Of a stretch of 64,000 nucleotides of DNA, positions 37,136 through 48,550 are shown piece by piece. The notes below the pieces were generated by a model. The model made no database searches, was not told the DNA's origin, and saw only the letters and a program-made list of their open reading frames with translations. Source of the DNA: Rhodopseudomonas palustris (lineage in GTDB: Bacteria > Pseudomonadota > Alphaproteobacteria > Rhizobiales > Xanthobacteraceae); NCBI RefSeq assembly GCF_003591005.1, contig NZ_QYYD01000010.1, positions 124,001 through 188,000 on the forward strand, read 5' to 3'. Position 1 is the stretch's first letter. Each line of letters starts with the position of its first letter. A program made the translations under genes and the position numbers.

Positions 37136-37586
37136 TCGGGCTGTTCAGCAAATCGACAGCTTTCCGGGTGTCATCTGGTGCCCAGGCACCCTACATCGAA
37201 CCGGAGCTGGCGTGACCAACACACAACAGTGTGGTCGAAAACGTCACGGGATCGTCCCTCTTGGGCAAAAGTTTAAGCAGGCCGGCCAAGCGTTGGGCAG
37301 GCCCTGATTGGCTTTGAATTCAAGTTTGTGTAAGGGTATGAGCTTATGCGCCGAGGGTGACACTTGCCTGACGGCTAGTGTCAAGTTCGGTAGACGCATG
37401 CTGCCGTACTTACGTGATCCAGATTCAATGATCGAGATCACTCACGACGGTAGAGCGCTGCCGGGCTTCGATCGTTGATTTCTCCTGAACAAGGAGGCGG
37501 AAGCCTGGTGGGCTCCGCAGACAGGATAGTTCGGACCATTCGTCGCGGGCCTCACCAGCCCCATAGTCAAGACTGGGATTATCGCC
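37136..37586. other. Long intergenic region upstream of dxs
   Basis: 451 bases without a convincing reading frame. It contains a hairpin, TGACACT to AGTGTCA (37358-37383), with an inner 3-bp stem and a TGAC loop. No thiamine-pyrophosphate riboswitch core could be found. Base composition is less GC-rich than the genes around it. It could hold the dxs promoter, a long leader or a small RNA. Confidence 0.5.
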
Positions 37587-39512
37587 GTGACCGAATTGAG
37601 TAAGACGCCGCTTCTCGACACCATCCGCACTCCGGAAGATCTCCGCAAGCTTCGAATCGACCAAGTTCGACAGGTTGCCGATGAATTGCGGCAAGAAACC
37701 ATCGATGCGGTCTCGGTCACCGGCGGTCATTTCGGCGCCGGCCTCGGCGTGGTCGAGCTGACCACCGCGATCCATTACGTGTTCGATACCCCGCGCGACC
37801 GCCTGATCTGGGACGTCGGCCATCAGGCCTATCCGCACAAGATCCTGACCGGCCGCCGCGACCGCATCCGCACGCTGCGCACCCCGGGCGGCCTGTCCGG
37901 CTTCGCCAAGCGCACCGAAAGCGATTACGATCCGTTCGGCGCCGGCCATTCCTCGACCTCGATCTCGGCCGGCCTCGGCATGGCGGTGGCCAGCGAGCTG
38001 TCGGGCATCAAGAACAACGTCATCGCGGTGATCGGCGACGGCTCGATCTCGGCCGGCATGGCCTATGAGGCGATGAACAACGCCGGCGCGATGAACTCCC
38101 GCCTGATCGTCATTCTCAACGACAACAACATGTCGATCGCCCCGCCGGTCGGCGCGATGTCGTCGTATCTGTCGCGGCTGTATTCGGGCAAGACCTACCG
38201 GTCGCTGCGCGAGGCCGGCAAGCAGATCGGCAAGCATCTGCCCAAGGTGATCGCCGACCGCGCCGCCCGCGCCGAGGAATATTCCCGCGGTTTCATGATG
38301 GGCGGCGGTACGCTGTTCGAGGAGCTCGGCTTCTACTATGTGGGCCCGATCGACGGCCACAACCTCGACCACCTGCTGCCGATCCTGCAGAACGTCCGCG
38401 ACGCCGACGCCGGCCCGTTCCTGATCCACGTCGTGACCCAGAAGGGTAAGGGCTACGGCCCGGCCGAGGCCGCGGCCGACAAGTATCACGCGGTGGTCAA
38501 GTTCGACATCGCGACCGGCGCGCAGTCCAAGGCGAAGTCGAACGCGCCGTCGTATCAGAACGTGTTCGGCCAGAGTCTGGTCAAGGAAGCCGAGAAGGAC
38601 GACAAGATCGTCGGCATCACCGCCGCGATGCCGTCCGGCACCGGCATCGACATCTTCGAAAAGGCATTCCCGAAGCGCACCTTCGACGTCGGCATCGCCG
38701 AGCAGCACGCCGTGACCTTCGCGGCCGGCCTCGCCACCGAAGGCTATAAGCCGTTCTGCGCGATCTACTCGACCTTCCTGCAGCGCGCCTATGACCAGAT
38801 CGTGCACGACGTCTGCATTCAGAACCTGCCGGTCCGCTTCGCGATCGACCGCGCCGGCCTGGTCGGCGCCGACGGCGCCACCCATGCGGGCTCGTTCGAT
38901 AACGCCTATCTCGGCTGCCTGCCCAACATGGTGATCATGGCGGCGGCCGACGAGGCCGAGCTGGTGCACATGGTGGCGACCCAGGTGGCGATCAACGACC
39001 GGCCGAGCGCGGTGCGCTACCCGCGCGGCGAAGGCCGCGGCGTCGAGATGCCGGACGTCGGCGTCCCGCTGGAGATCGGCAAGGGCCGCATCGTCCGCCA
39101 GGGCAACAAGGTCGCGCTGCTGTCGTTCGGCACCCGCCTGGCCGAATGCGAGAAGGCCGCCGAGGAGCTGGCGACGCTTGGGCTCTCGACCACCGTGGCC
39201 GACGCGCGCTTCATGAAGCCGCTCGACCTCGACATGATCCTGAAACTCGCCAACGACCACGAGATTCTGCTGACCATCGAGGAAGGCTCGATCGGCGGCT
39301 TCGGCAGCCACGTGATGCAGGCGCTGGCCGACCACGGCAAGCTCGACGGCGAAGTGAAGATGCGCTCGATGGTGCTGCCCGACGTCTTCCTCGATCACGA
39401 CACCCCGGCCGCGATGTACGCCCGCGCCGGCCTCGACGCCAAGGCGATCGTCAAGAAGGTGTTCGAAACCCTCGGCAAGGACGTTCAGGCCGAGACGTCG
39501 AAGCTGGCGTAG
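37587..39512 (+). CDS. dxs: 1-deoxy-D-xylulose-5-phosphate synthase
   Basis: 641-residue thiamine-diphosphate enzyme that condenses pyruvate and glyceraldehyde 3-phosphate in the first step of the MEP isoprenoid route. The ThDP motif [18 protein letters not shown] to LNDNNMSI, the catalytic [14 protein letters not shown] region and the transketolase-like C-terminal half ([15 protein letters not shown]) are present. Translation starts at GTG (37587). In a phototroph it supplies carotenoid, bacteriochlorophyll and quinone side chains. Confidence 0.96.
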   Translation: MTELSKTPLLDTIRTPEDLRKLRIDQVRQVADELRQETIDAVSVTGGHFGAGLGVVELTTAIHYVFDTPRDRLIWDVGHQAYPHKILTGRRDRIRTLRTPGGLSGFAKRTESDYDPFGAGHSSTSISAGLGMAVASELSGIKNNVIAVIGDGSISAGMAYEAMNNAGAMNSRLIVILNDNNMSIAPPVGAMSSYLSRLYSGKTYRSLREAGKQIGKHLPKVIADRAARAEEYSRGFMMGGGTLFEELGFYYVGPIDGHNLDHLLPILQNVRDADAGPFLIHVVTQKGKGYGPAEAAADKYHAVVKFDIATGAQSKAKSNAPSYQNVFGQSLVKEAEKDDKIVGITAAMPSGTGIDIFEKAFPKRTFDVGIAEQHAVTFAAGLATEGYKPFCAIYSTFLQRAYDQIVHDVCIQNLPVRFAIDRAGLVGADGATHAGSFDNAYLGCLPNMVIMAAADEAELVHMVATQVAINDRPSAVRYPRGEGRGVEMPDVGVPLEIGKGRIVRQGNKVALLSFGTRLAECEKAAEELATLGLSTTVADARFMKPLDLDMILKLANDHEILLTIEEGSIGGFGSHVMQALADHGKLDGEVKMRSMVLPDVFLDHDTPAAMYARAGLDAKAIVKKVFETLGKDVQAETSKLA

Positions 39513-39544
39513 GCGACTTCCGCCGGATCGACGCACATCATCAA

Positions 39545-39624
39545 CGTCATTGCGAGCGAAGCGAAGCAATCCAGCGCCGTGCACTGAGCTGGATTGCTTC
39601 GTCGCTACGCTCCTCGCAATGACG
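39545..39624. repeat. Palindromic intergenic repeat, family A (copy 2)
   Basis: Arms CGTCATTGCGAGC and CTCGCAATGACG with inner GAAGCAATCCAG and CTGGATTGCTTC. Lies in the gap after dxs. Confidence 0.9.
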
Positions 39625-39718
39625 GAGAGATTTCCTTAGGGTCGGAAGTAGCCCAACAGCGGTGCTATTGGCTCTCCTGGCCAGGAAGTACCGCGGAGCT
39701 AGCCTGTCCCCGATTGCG

Positions 39719-40282
39719 ATGACGACAATTTATCTCGCCGGTCCCGACGTCTTCTTGCTCGACGCCCTCGACGTTGGCCGGCGCAAGGTCGAACTCTGCG
39801 CGCGCTACGGGCTCACCGGTCTGTTCCCGCTCGACAACGCCGTCGCGCTCGCGGCGCATGATGCGTCGCTGCAGATCTTTCGCGGCAACGAGGCGATGAT
39901 GGACCGCGCCGATGCGATCATCGCCAATCTGACGCCGTTCCGCGGGCCGAGTGCCGACGCCGGCACCGTGTACGAGCTCGGCTATATGGCCGGGCGCGGC
40001 AAGCTGGTGCTCGGCTATTCGAACGATCCGGCGAGCTACGTCGACCGCGTAGCGCGGTTCGAGACGATCAGCAACCGCGACGGCCTACTGATCGGCGCCG
40101 ACGGGCTCGCCGTGGAGGATTTCGGCCTGCCCGATAATCTGATGCTGATGCATTGCCTGGAGCTGCACGGCGCTCCGCTAGTCACGCTGCCGGCCGCACC
40201 GGCTGATCTCTGGCACGATCTCACCGCGTTCGAAAGCTGCGTGCAGATCGCGGCGCAGCGGCTGCTGCGACAGGCGAACTAA
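39719..40282 (+). CDS. Nucleoside 2-deoxyribosyltransferase family protein
   Basis: 187-residue protein with the NDT fold: IYLAGPDVFL at the start, ANLTPFRGPSADAGTVYELGYMAGRGK carrying the catalytic Glu, and VLGYSNDP. Members exchange bases on deoxynucleosides or hydrolyse 5-hydroxymethyl-dCMP-like nucleotides. Start at 39719 fits the family. It is followed 2 bases later by tlyA, so the two are probably co-transcribed. Confidence 0.8.
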   Translation: MTTIYLAGPDVFLLDALDVGRRKVELCARYGLTGLFPLDNAVALAAHDASLQIFRGNEAMMDRADAIIANLTPFRGPSADAGTVYELGYMAGRGKLVLGYSNDPASYVDRVARFETISNRDGLLIGADGLAVEDFGLPDNLMLMHCLELHGAPLVTLPAAPADLWHDLTAFESCVQIAAQRLLRQAN

Positions 40283-40284
40283 TC

Positions 40285-41025
40285 ATGGCCCAGTCAAACG
40301 ACACCCCGCCCCGCAAGCGCGCCGATGTCGTCCTTGTCGAGCGTGGCCTGTTCGAGAGCCGCGCACGGGCGCAGGCGGCGATCGAGGCCGGCCTGGTGTT
40401 CGCGGACGGCAAGCAAGTCACCAAGGTGTCCGAGCCGATCGCGCCCGACGCCAGCTTGCAGGCCGAGCCGGCGCATCCGTGGGTGTCGCGCGGCGGCGTC
40501 AAACTTGCCGGCGCGCTCGAGCGCTATCCGATCGAGATCGAGGACCACGTCTGCCTCGACGTCGGCTCCTCGACCGGCGGCTTCACCGAGGTGCTGCTGG
40601 CCGAGGGCGCGGCGCTGGTGTTCGCGGTCGATGTCGGCCGCGATCAGTTGCATCCGTCGCTGCGCGGCCATCCCAGGATCGTCTCGATGGAAGCCACCGA
40701 CATCCGCAGCCTCGAAGGCAAACGCCTGCCGCAACGGCCGGATGTCGTCGTGATCGACGCCAGCTTCATTTCGCTGAAGCTGGTGCTACCCACCGCGCTG
40801 TCGCTCGCGGCAGCGCCGATGAGTCTGCTGGCGCTGATCAAGCCGCAATTCGAAGTGCCGTCGAAGCACGGCATCGTCCGCGACGCCAAGGCGCATCGGG
40901 CGGTGATCGACGACATCACCGCCTACGCCGCCTCGCTCGGCTGCACCGATATCGAGGTGTTCGCCTCGTCGATCGCCGGCGGCGACGGCAACACCGAATT
41001 CTTCCTCGCCGCACGGCGCGGCTGA
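40285..41025 (+). CDS. tlyA: TlyA-family rRNA 2'-O-methyltransferase
   Basis: 246-residue enzyme with an N-terminal S4 RNA-binding domain (RADVVLVERGLFESRARAQAAIEAGLV) and a C-terminal FtsJ/RrmJ methyltransferase domain (VSRGGVKLAGAL, SAM motif DVGSSTGGFTEVLL, catalytic VVVIDASFISLKLVLP). In mycobacteria TlyA methylates rRNA cytidines and affects capreomycin sensitivity; older annotation as haemolysin is doubtful. Placed directly after the deoxyribosyltransferase gene. Confidence 0.9.
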   Translation: MAQSNDTPPRKRADVVLVERGLFESRARAQAAIEAGLVFADGKQVTKVSEPIAPDASLQAEPAHPWVSRGGVKLAGALERYPIEIEDHVCLDVGSSTGGFTEVLLAEGAALVFAVDVGRDQLHPSLRGHPRIVSMEATDIRSLEGKRLPQRPDVVVIDASFISLKLVLPTALSLAAAPMSLLALIKPQFEVPSKHGIVRDAKAHRAVIDDITAYAASLGCTDIEVFASSIAGGDGNTEFFLAARRG

Positions 41026-41124
41026 CGTCCTTTGCGCAGGTACCGACCTCATCCTGACAGCCTGCCTCAAACTCGGGCCGAGCTCTCAGCCACATTTTGC
41101 GGTCGGCTAATTTGCTCACAAACT

Positions 41125-41215
41125 CCGTCATGGCCGGGCTTGTCCCGGCCATCCACGCCTTCGCTGCGTTTCTTTCAGCAAGGCGTGGATGCCCGGCACA
41201 AGGCCGGGCATGACG
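41125..41215. repeat. Palindromic intergenic repeat, family B (copy 4)
   Basis: Arms as in the copies at 16135 and 29736. It occupies much of the 320-base gap between tlyA and the MATE gene; the rest of that gap shows nothing recognisable. Confidence 0.9.
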
Positions 41216-41345
41216 CGTGGAGACGGGAGCGTTTAATTTCAAAGAACGCATTCCCGGTCAGGCTTTGAGTTTTCTAAGAGCTTCGCCTCAGCTTCGCAGT
41301 CGCACCAGTCTTACTCCCGCCGCAACTTCGGCTATGGTGCGCGGC

Positions 41346-42749
41346 ATGACTCACCCTGGATCGGAGCTCAGCGCCGGCGCGTTTGCGCCGGCGAAATCGT
41401 CTGCGTGGCGGACGGAAGTCATCGAGACGCTGTGGCTCGCAGCGCCGATGGCGCTGACGCAGCTCGGCCAGATCGCCATGATGACCACCGACCTGGCGCT
41501 GATCGGCCGGCTCGGCGACCAATCCGTCGCCGCCGCCGCGCTCGCCCATACGGTGCTGTTCGCAACCTTCACGATGGGTCTCGGCCTGGTTTCGGCGGTG
41601 ACGCCGCTGGCCGCGCAGGCGGTCGGCGCGCGCAATCCGCGGCAGGTGCGCGCCGCATTGCGGGTCGGGCTGTGGGCGACGGTGATCGCCGGCGTGCCGC
41701 TGACGATCGGGCAATTGTTCGGCGAACAGATGCTGCTCGGGCTCGGCCAGGATGCCGGGACGGCGAAGCTGGCCGGGCTGTATCTCGACGGCCTCGCCTG
41801 GTCGCTGCTGCCGTCGTGGATCTTCATCGCGCTGCGCGGCTTCATGGGCGCGGTGAACCGGCCGGAGCCGGCGCTGTGGATCATGCTGGCGGCGATCCCG
41901 ATCAATCTCGGTCTGGCGTATCGGCTCATTCACGGCGGCTACGGCCTGCCGCAGCTCGGCATCTTCGGCGCCGGCCTCGCCACCGCGATCGTGGCGGTCG
42001 GCATGTGCGTGGCCGCCGCGATCGTCTGCGTCACCATGCGGCCGTTCCGGAAATATCGGGTGTTCGGCGAATTGTGGCGGCTGAACGGGCCGCTGATGGG
42101 CCGGCTGCTGCATCTCGGCTTGCCAATCTCGGGCGCCTCCTTGCTGGAATACGGCGTGTTCGGCGCCGCCGCGCTTCTGATGGGCCAATTCGGCACCACC
42201 GCGCTTGCTGCACACCAGATCGCCCTGCAGATCGCCGCCATCATGTTCATGGTGCCCATGGGCATCTCGATCGCCGCCACCGTGCGGGTCGGGCACGCGA
42301 TCGGCCGCGCCGATGCGGAGGGGGCACGGCGTGCCGGCTTCGCGGCGATCACGATCGGCCTGGTGTTCATGACGGCGATGACGCTGCTGGTGGCGTTGAC
42401 GCGGCACCAGATCCCAAACCTGTTCCTCGGCGACAGCGCGCAATCGGCCGCCACCGCGGAGCTGACCGCGGCGCTCTTGATCGTCGGCGCCAGCTTCTTC
42501 ATCGCCGACGGCCTGCAGGTGGTCGCCAACGGCGCGCTGCGCGGCCGCAACGACACCGGCGTACCGCTGCTGTTCGCCGTGCTGTGTTTCTGGGTGATCG
42601 CGTTCCCGTGCTGCTGGCTGCTCGGCTTTACGGCCGGATATGGTCCCTTCGGCGTCTGGATCGGGCTGGCGATAGGGCTGATGGTATACGCCGCGCTGCT
42701 GGTGTGGCGTTTCCATCTCCTGAGCCGGACCGCGGTGCCGAGTGCGTAG
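41346..42749 (+). CDS. MATE-family multidrug/Na+ antiporter (NorM-like)
   Basis: 467-residue inner-membrane transporter with about 12 hydrophobic segments and the paired MATE repeats (WLAAPMALTQLGQIAMMTTDLALIGRLG near the start, HLGLPISGASLLEYGVFGAAALLMGQFG in the second half). Exports cationic drugs or metabolites against Na+ or H+. Start at 41346 is chosen for family fit; an in-frame ATG 12 bases upstream is also possible. It is followed 57 bases later by the methyltransferase gene. Confidence 0.88.
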   Translation: MTHPGSELSAGAFAPAKSSAWRTEVIETLWLAAPMALTQLGQIAMMTTDLALIGRLGDQSVAAAALAHTVLFATFTMGLGLVSAVTPLAAQAVGARNPRQVRAALRVGLWATVIAGVPLTIGQLFGEQMLLGLGQDAGTAKLAGLYLDGLAWSLLPSWIFIALRGFMGAVNRPEPALWIMLAAIPINLGLAYRLIHGGYGLPQLGIFGAGLATAIVAVGMCVAAAIVCVTMRPFRKYRVFGELWRLNGPLMGRLLHLGLPISGASLLEYGVFGAAALLMGQFGTTALAAHQIALQIAAIMFMVPMGISIAATVRVGHAIGRADAEGARRAGFAAITIGLVFMTAMTLLVALTRHQIPNLFLGDSAQSAATAELTAALLIVGASFFIADGLQVVANGALRGRNDTGVPLLFAVLCFWVIAFPCCWLLGFTAGYGPFGVWIGLAIGLMVYAALLVWRFHLLSRTAVPSA

Positions 42750-42806
42750 CGAATTGTTGAACCGCACAGGTGTGAGGCCGGCCGCGACGCGCTATATCGC
42801 GTCGGC

Positions 42807-44045
42807 ATGACCGAAATTCTCAAGATCGATCACGTCGGCCACCGCGGCGACGGCGTCAGCCTCGCCGCCAGCGGCACGCTGTATGTACCCTATGCGCTGG
42901 GAGGCGAGACGGTCGAGACGGCGCTGGTGTCGGGCCATCCCGATCGCCGCAAGCTGCTGCGCGTCGACATCGCCAGCCCGGAGCGGATCGAGCCGTTCTG
43001 CCCGCATTTCGGCGTCTGCGGCGGCTGCGCGATCCAGCACTGGCAGCACGATGCGTATCGCGCCTGGAAGCGCAATCTGGTGGTCGAAACTCTGGCGCAG
43101 GCGAGGATCGACTGCGAGGTCGCGCCGCTGATCGACGCCCACGGCGCCGGCCGCCGCCGCGTCACGCTGCATGCGCGCCGAGGCACGCACGACGTGCTCA
43201 AGGTCGGATTCAGTGCCCCGGCCAGTCACGACGTGGTAGCGATCGATCATTGCCCGATCCTGGATCCGGGCCTGAACGGTGCGATCGAGGCGGCATGGGC
43301 ACTGGCCGAGGCGCTGACGCCTGTAGGCAAGCCGCTCGATATTCAGGTTACTGCCGCCGAGAACGGCCTCGATGTCGATGTGCGCGGCTCCGGCCCGCTG
43401 CCGTCGAAGATGATTGCGGCCCTGTCGAAGCTCGCCGAGCAGCACCGCCTGGCGCGGCTAACGCGGCACGGCGAGCTGGTGCTGATGCGGATGCCGCCGA
43501 CCGTGATGATCGGTCCCGCGCGCGTCACGCTGCCGCCCGGCGCCTTCCTGCAGGCCACCGCGCTCGGCGAGCAGACGCTGGCCGATCTGGCCCTCGCCGA
43601 GATCAAGCGCGCCAAGCTGATCGCCGACCTGTTCTGCGGCGTCGGCCCGTTCGCGCTGCGTCTCGCCACCAAGGCGCGCGTGTTCGCCTGCGACAGCGAT
43701 GCGCCGGCGGTGGCAGCGCTGCACAAGGCCGCGCAAGTGACCGCGGGCCTGAAGCCCATCAAGGCGGAGCCGCGCGATCTGTTTCGCCGCCCGCTGGCGC
43801 CGCCGGAGCTTCTCGATTTCGACGCCGTCTTGTTCGACCCGCCGCGCCAGGGCGCACAGGCCCAGGCCGCGCAGCTCGCGGCGAGCAAAGTGCCGCTGAT
43901 CATCGCGGTGTCCTGCAACGCGCAGACGTTCGCGCGAGATGCAAGGCTGCTGATCGACGGCGGTTACCGGCTGGAGAAGGTGACGCCGGTCGATCAATTC
44001 AAATATACGCCGCATGTAGAATTAGTCGCGGCGTTCAGGAAGTAA
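42807..44045 (+). CDS. TrmA/RumA-type class I RNA methyltransferase
   Basis: 412-residue SAM-dependent RNA (uracil-5) methyltransferase family enzyme. An N-terminal TRAM-like region precedes the iron-sulfur cysteines [10 protein letters not shown] (about 63-72). The C-terminal domain has the SAM motif [23 protein letters not shown] and the catalytic cysteine in [11 protein letters not shown]. Target (23S rRNA or tRNA uridine) cannot be fixed from sequence. Followed by a family A repeat and convergent zapA. Confidence 0.88.
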   Translation: MTEILKIDHVGHRGDGVSLAASGTLYVPYALGGETVETALVSGHPDRRKLLRVDIASPERIEPFCPHFGVCGGCAIQHWQHDAYRAWKRNLVVETLAQARIDCEVAPLIDAHGAGRRRVTLHARRGTHDVLKVGFSAPASHDVVAIDHCPILDPGLNGAIEAAWALAEALTPVGKPLDIQVTAAENGLDVDVRGSGPLPSKMIAALSKLAEQHRLARLTRHGELVLMRMPPTVMIGPARVTLPPGAFLQATALGEQTLADLALAEIKRAKLIADLFCGVGPFALRLATKARVFACDSDAPAVAALHKAAQVTAGLKPIKAEPRDLFRRPLAPPELLDFDAVLFDPPRQGAQAQAAQLAASKVPLIIAVSCNAQTFARDARLLIDGGYRLEKVTPVDQFKYTPHVELVAAFRK

Positions 44046-44079
44046 CGACGGCTCTTGGCCGCAAGCAACACCCTCTCCC

Positions 44080-44162
44080 CGTCATTGCGAGGAGCGCAGC
44101 GACGAAGCAATCCAGCGCCGTGCTCGGCGCTCCTGGATTGCTTCGCTGCGCTCGCAATGACG
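44080..44162. repeat. Palindromic intergenic repeat, family A (copy 3)
   Basis: Arms CGTCATTGCGAGG and CTCGCAATGACG; inner GAAGCAATCCAG and CTGGATTGCTTC. Between two convergent genes. Confidence 0.9.
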
Positions 44163-44184
44163 TGGAGAGGTCGGAGCGTAGTAA

Positions 44185-44595
44185 CTACCCGATCGCGATC
44201 CCGCCGCCGATGGTGCGGTTCAGCACTTGGGTGGTGCGTTCGATGCGTTCGGCGGCGCTGTTCAGTGCGGCGGCGACGGCGCGATTTGTCGTGATGGTGC
44301 GCTCGACCGACTGGCTACGGTCTTCGCGTAGCGAGTCGATTTCCTGCTGAAGCGCGGCGAGGCGGCCGTTCACGTCGAGCAGTTCGTCGGCCATCATCAG
44401 CGCGGCCATCACGGTGAGGCGAGCGTCGCCGATCTCGCCGAAGCGGCCGCGCAAGCTCTGGATGCGGCTCTCCAGATTATCAGCGAGGCCGAGCAGTTGC
44501 GGCTCCTGGCCCGGCTCGCAGGCCATCCGATATTGCCGGCCGTTGATGGTGACGTTGACGTGGTTGGCCGAGCCGGCCGCGTCTTTCGCGCTCAT
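44185..44595 (-). CDS. zapA: Cell division protein ZapA
   Basis: 136-residue protein with the ZapA fold at residues 12-85 (VNVTINGRQYRMACEPGQEPQLLGLADNLESRI) followed by a long coiled coil. ZapA bundles FtsZ at mid-cell. It overlaps the upstream DUF4164-like coiled-coil gene by 4 bases. The arrangement zapA near a 6S RNA gene and tkt is a conserved one in proteobacteria. Confidence 0.88.
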   Translation of the reverse strand: MSAKDAAGSANHVNVTINGRQYRMACEPGQEPQLLGLADNLESRIQSLRGRFGEIGDARLTVMAALMMADELLDVNGRLAALQQEIDSLREDRSQSVERTITTNRAVAAALNSAAERIERTTQVLNRTIGGGIAIG

Positions 44596-44921
44596 GACGG
44601 CTCCTCCTCGGCGGGCTCGGTCTCGAGCACGGCCCGAATGGTGCCGATCGCCGAGTCGAGCCGCTGCGCGATTTCGCGATTGGTGCGCTCCAGCTTGCGG
44701 GTGCGCACCAGCGAGCCGTCGAGCTCGTCCGCGAGCCGCGAGCGGTCGGCGCCGAGCGCCTGAATCCGCGAAGCCAGCTCGTCCTCGTCGCGATCCGCCT
44801 CGGCGCGGCGCTCCACCGCGCCCTCCAACGCCTCAAGCGCCGCGGCAAGGCGGCGCGCGGCGGCGACGATCTCGGTGGGAGCCTGATCGGCGCTGATGGA
44901 ACCGGCAGGACGATCGGTCAT
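44592..44921 (-). CDS. Coiled-coil protein, DUF4164-like
   Basis: 109-residue protein, nearly all helical and charged (AARRLAAALEALEGAVERRAEAD, then RIQALGADRSRLADELDGSLVRTRKLERTNREIAQRLDSAIGTIRAVL). Start at 44921 (MTDRPAG) chosen over a longer frame. Translationally coupled to zapA, so a role in division-ring assembly is plausible, but none is known. Confidence 0.75.
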   Translation of the reverse strand: MTDRPAGSISADQAPTEIVAAARRLAAALEALEGAVERRAEADRDEDELASRIQALGADRSRLADELDGSLVRTRKLERTNREIAQRLDSAIGTIRAVLETEPAEEEPS

Positions 44922-45049
44922 GGTCGCGCGACCCTCGCAGCTTCTCGCATCCAAACAAAAACCACGATTGGGCAAGCCCTTAGAGCACGAAATTTACGCA
45001 GCAAGGCAGCCGAGCGCAACGCTGCTGCTGGACTATGCACCATAAAGCG

Positions 45050-45200
45050 CGGCCCTCGGGTTGATCCGAGGCTCCTACCTTGGTGCCTGCACCGTGCATG
45101 ACTGCCGCCGCCTTGGACTCGCCGGATCATGGTGCTATGCCACCCCGGCACCCGGTATTTTGGCCTCCTTGCGTGTCTGGCTGTGCCGGAGCGACATTGC
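45050..45200 (+). ncRNA. ssrS: Probable 6S RNA
   Basis: Between zapA and tkt lies about 330 bases with no gene. A rod-like fold is visible: GAGGC/GCCTC (45068-45072 with 45163-45167), ACC/GGT, GGTGCC/GGCACC, then an inner GCAC-CATGA paired with TCATG-GTGC around a large terminal region. That is the shape of 6S RNA, which binds the housekeeping RNA polymerase, and the zapA-linked position is typical. Boundaries are approximate. The rest of the gap shows a GGAGCG/CGCTCC hairpin at about 45193-45212 and the tkt ribosome site. Confidence 0.5.
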
Positions 45201-45250
45201 GCTCCGCGCCGCGGAGGGCCGGCACACACACGTTTTCAGGTGGTTACATC

Positions 45251-47239
45251 ATGGCGAAACTCGATCATTCCCGTATGGCGAACGCAATCCGGGCGCTGGC
45301 GATGGATGCGGTCGAGAAGGCCAAATCCGGTCACCCGGGCCTGCCGATGGGCGCCGCCGACGTCGCCACCGTGCTGTGGCGCGACTTTCTTAAGTTCGAC
45401 GCGGCCGATGCGCATTGGCCGGACCGCGATCGCTTCATCCTGTCGGCCGGCCACGGCTCGATGCTGCTCTATGCACTGCTGTATCTGACCGGCAACAAGG
45501 AGATGACGCTCGACCAGATCAAGAACTTCCGTCAGCTGGATTCGCGGACGCCCGGCCATCCGGAAAACTCGATCACCGACTCGGTCGAGACCACCACCGG
45601 CCCGCTCGGCCAGGGCGTGGCGTCGTCGGTCGGCACCGCGCTGGCCGAGCGGCTGCTCGCCGCCGAATTCAGCGAGATCGTCGATCACTACACCTACGTG
45701 CTGTGCTCCGACGGCGACCTGATGGAAGGCGTCAGCCACGAAGCGATCGCGCTGGCCGGCCATCTCAAGCTGAGCAAGCTGATCTTCCTGTACGACGACA
45801 ACGGCATTTCGATCGACGGCCCGCTGACGCTGACCGACAATGTCGACCAGGTCGCACGCTTCCAGGCGCATGGCTGGAATTCGTTTCGGATCGACGGCCA
45901 CGATCCCATCGCGATCGCCGACGCGATCCGCAAGGCGCAGGCCTCCGACCGGCCGACCATGATCGCCTGCAAGACCACGATCGGCTTCGGCGCCCCCAAG
46001 AAAGCCGGCACTTCCAAGGCGCATGGCGAGCCGCTCGGCGCCGAAGAACTCGCCGGCGCCAAGAAGGCGCTGGGCTGGGAGTACGGCCCGTTCGAGATTC
46101 CGGACGACGTGCTGAATGCCTGGCGCGAGGTCGGCAGCAAGGGCGCCAAGGCGCACGCCGACTGGCAGAAGCGCCTGGACGCGCTGCCGGCCGAGCAGCG
46201 CGGTGAATTCAAGCGCCGGGTTATCGACCGCAAGCGCCCGTCGGCGCTCGGCAGCGCGATCCGCAAGCTCAAGGACAGGCTGGTCGACGAGCCGCAGACC
46301 ATCGCCACCCGCAAGGCCAGCGAAGTCGCACTCGAGACCATCGTCGAGGTGGTGCCCGAGATGCTGCTCGGCTCGGCCGACCTGACGCCGTCCAACAACA
46401 CGCGCACCAAGCATGCCAAGGACGTCACGCCGGATGATTTCAGCGGGCGGTATATTCACTACGGCATCCGCGAGATGGGCATGGCGGCGGCCATGAACGG
46501 CATCGCGATGCATGGCGGCTTTGCGCCGGCCGGCGGCACCTTCATGTGCTTCGCCGACTACGCGCGACCGTCGATGCGGATCGCCGCGCTGTCGCATGTG
46601 CCGGTGGTCTACATCATGACCCACGACTCGATCGGGCTCGGCGAAGACGGCCCGACCCATCAGCCGGTCGAGCACCTCGCCTCGTTGCGCGCGATGCCGA
46701 ACATGCGGGTGTTCCGCCCGGCCGACCCGGTCGAGACCGCCGAATGCTGGCAGCTGGCGCTGGAGCGGACCGACGGGCCGACCGTGCTGGCGCTGTCGCG
46801 GCAGAACCTGACGCCGGTGCGCACCACCAAATCCGACGACAATCGCTGCGCCAAGGGCGGCTATGAACTCGTCCCCGCAAGCGGCAAGGCTCAGGTGACC
46901 ATCTTCGCCACCGGCTCGGAAGTCGAGATCGCGGTCGCGGCGCAGAAACTGCTGGCCGACAAGGGCGTCTCGGCCCGCGTCGTCTCGGTACCGTCGCTCG
47001 AGCTACTGCTGCAGCAGGACGAAGCGACCCGCAAGGCGATCATCGGCGACGCGCCGGTCAAGGTCGCGATCGAGGCCGCGGTGCGGTTCGGCTGGGACGC
47101 CGTGATCGGGCCGGAGGGCGGTTTCGTCGGCATGTCGAGCTTCGGCGCCAGCGCCCCCGCCAAGGAGCTCTACAAGCATTTCGGCATTACCGCCGAAGCG
47201 GTCGTCGAGGCCGCGACCAGCCGTCTCGCCGGCAAGTAA
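45251..47239 (+). CDS. tkt: Transketolase
   Basis: 662-residue ThDP enzyme of the Calvin cycle and pentose phosphate pathway. [14 protein letters not shown] near the start, the ThDP motif [20 protein letters not shown] to YDDNGISID, and [17 protein letters not shown] with the catalytic [10 protein letters not shown] region are all present. Start ATG at 45251 (MAKLDHSR). It heads the tkt-gap-pgk-fba series; the gap to gap is 127 bases. Confidence 0.96.
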   Translation: MAKLDHSRMANAIRALAMDAVEKAKSGHPGLPMGAADVATVLWRDFLKFDAADAHWPDRDRFILSAGHGSMLLYALLYLTGNKEMTLDQIKNFRQLDSRTPGHPENSITDSVETTTGPLGQGVASSVGTALAERLLAAEFSEIVDHYTYVLCSDGDLMEGVSHEAIALAGHLKLSKLIFLYDDNGISIDGPLTLTDNVDQVARFQAHGWNSFRIDGHDPIAIADAIRKAQASDRPTMIACKTTIGFGAPKKAGTSKAHGEPLGAEELAGAKKALGWEYGPFEIPDDVLNAWREVGSKGAKAHADWQKRLDALPAEQRGEFKRRVIDRKRPSALGSAIRKLKDRLVDEPQTIATRKASEVALETIVEVVPEMLLGSADLTPSNNTRTKHAKDVTPDDFSGRYIHYGIREMGMAAAMNGIAMHGGFAPAGGTFMCFADYARPSMRIAALSHVPVVYIMTHDSIGLGEDGPTHQPVEHLASLRAMPNMRVFRPADPVETAECWQLALERTDGPTVLALSRQNLTPVRTTKSDDNRCAKGGYELVPASGKAQVTIFATGSEVEIAVAAQKLLADKGVSARVVSVPSLELLLQQDEATRKAIIGDAPVKVAIEAAVRFGWDAVIGPEGGFVGMSSFGASAPAKELYKHFGITAEAVVEAATSRLAGK

Positions 47240-47311
47240 GGCCCTGGCGAGATTCGACAAATGAGCGCATTGCAACCGCAGTGCATTCAGGGCATGACAC
47301 CGCGCAAGTAC

Positions 47312-47328
47312 GGGGAATCCCCTTCCCC
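47312..47328. other. Small perfect hairpin upstream of gap
   Basis: GGGGAA-TCCCC-TTCCCC, 6-bp stem and 5-base loop, 38 bases before the gap start. No T-run follows, so it is not an obvious terminator; it might be a leader structure or an operator. Confidence 0.35.
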
Positions 47329-47366
47329 ATAACAATCGAATAGCATTAGCACCGAGGAGAAATTGG

Positions 47367-48374
<1,008 letters not shown>

Positions 48375-48390
48375 CGAACTGACTACTCGT

Positions 48391-48530
48391 CTCCTCATGG
48401 TTCGAGACGCGGGCTTTGCCTGTTCTTCAACATGAGGATCCAGACAGGGCGCGGGGAGCTTGCTCTCCGCGCCGCTTTCGTAAGCCGCATCCTGAGGAGC
48501 CGAGCGCAGCGAGGCGTCTCGAAGGATGGG
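48391..48530. repeat. Repeat element, family C, between gap and pgk
   Basis: Inverted segments CCTCATGGTTCGAGACGC and GCGTCTCGAAGGATG flank a hairpin with GGCGCGGGGAGC paired to GCTCTCCGCGCC (48448-48473) followed by a short T-run (TTTC). The hairpin could also act as a weak terminator for gap. Confidence 0.65.
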
Positions 48531-48550
48531 CCCCACGCAAAGGGTTCATC

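Noticed and set aside
37136-37586. TPP riboswitch before dxs
   Set aside because: The CUGAGA and ACCCG-type core elements could not be found on the plus strand.
37425-39584. 719-codon frame antisense to dxs
   Set aside because: It lies wholly over dxs on the other strand and its composition (Arg, His, Gly, Val rich) is that of a shadow frame.
47312-47328. Hairpin before gap as a terminator of tkt
   Set aside because: Short stem with no following T-run; listed only as a minor structure.
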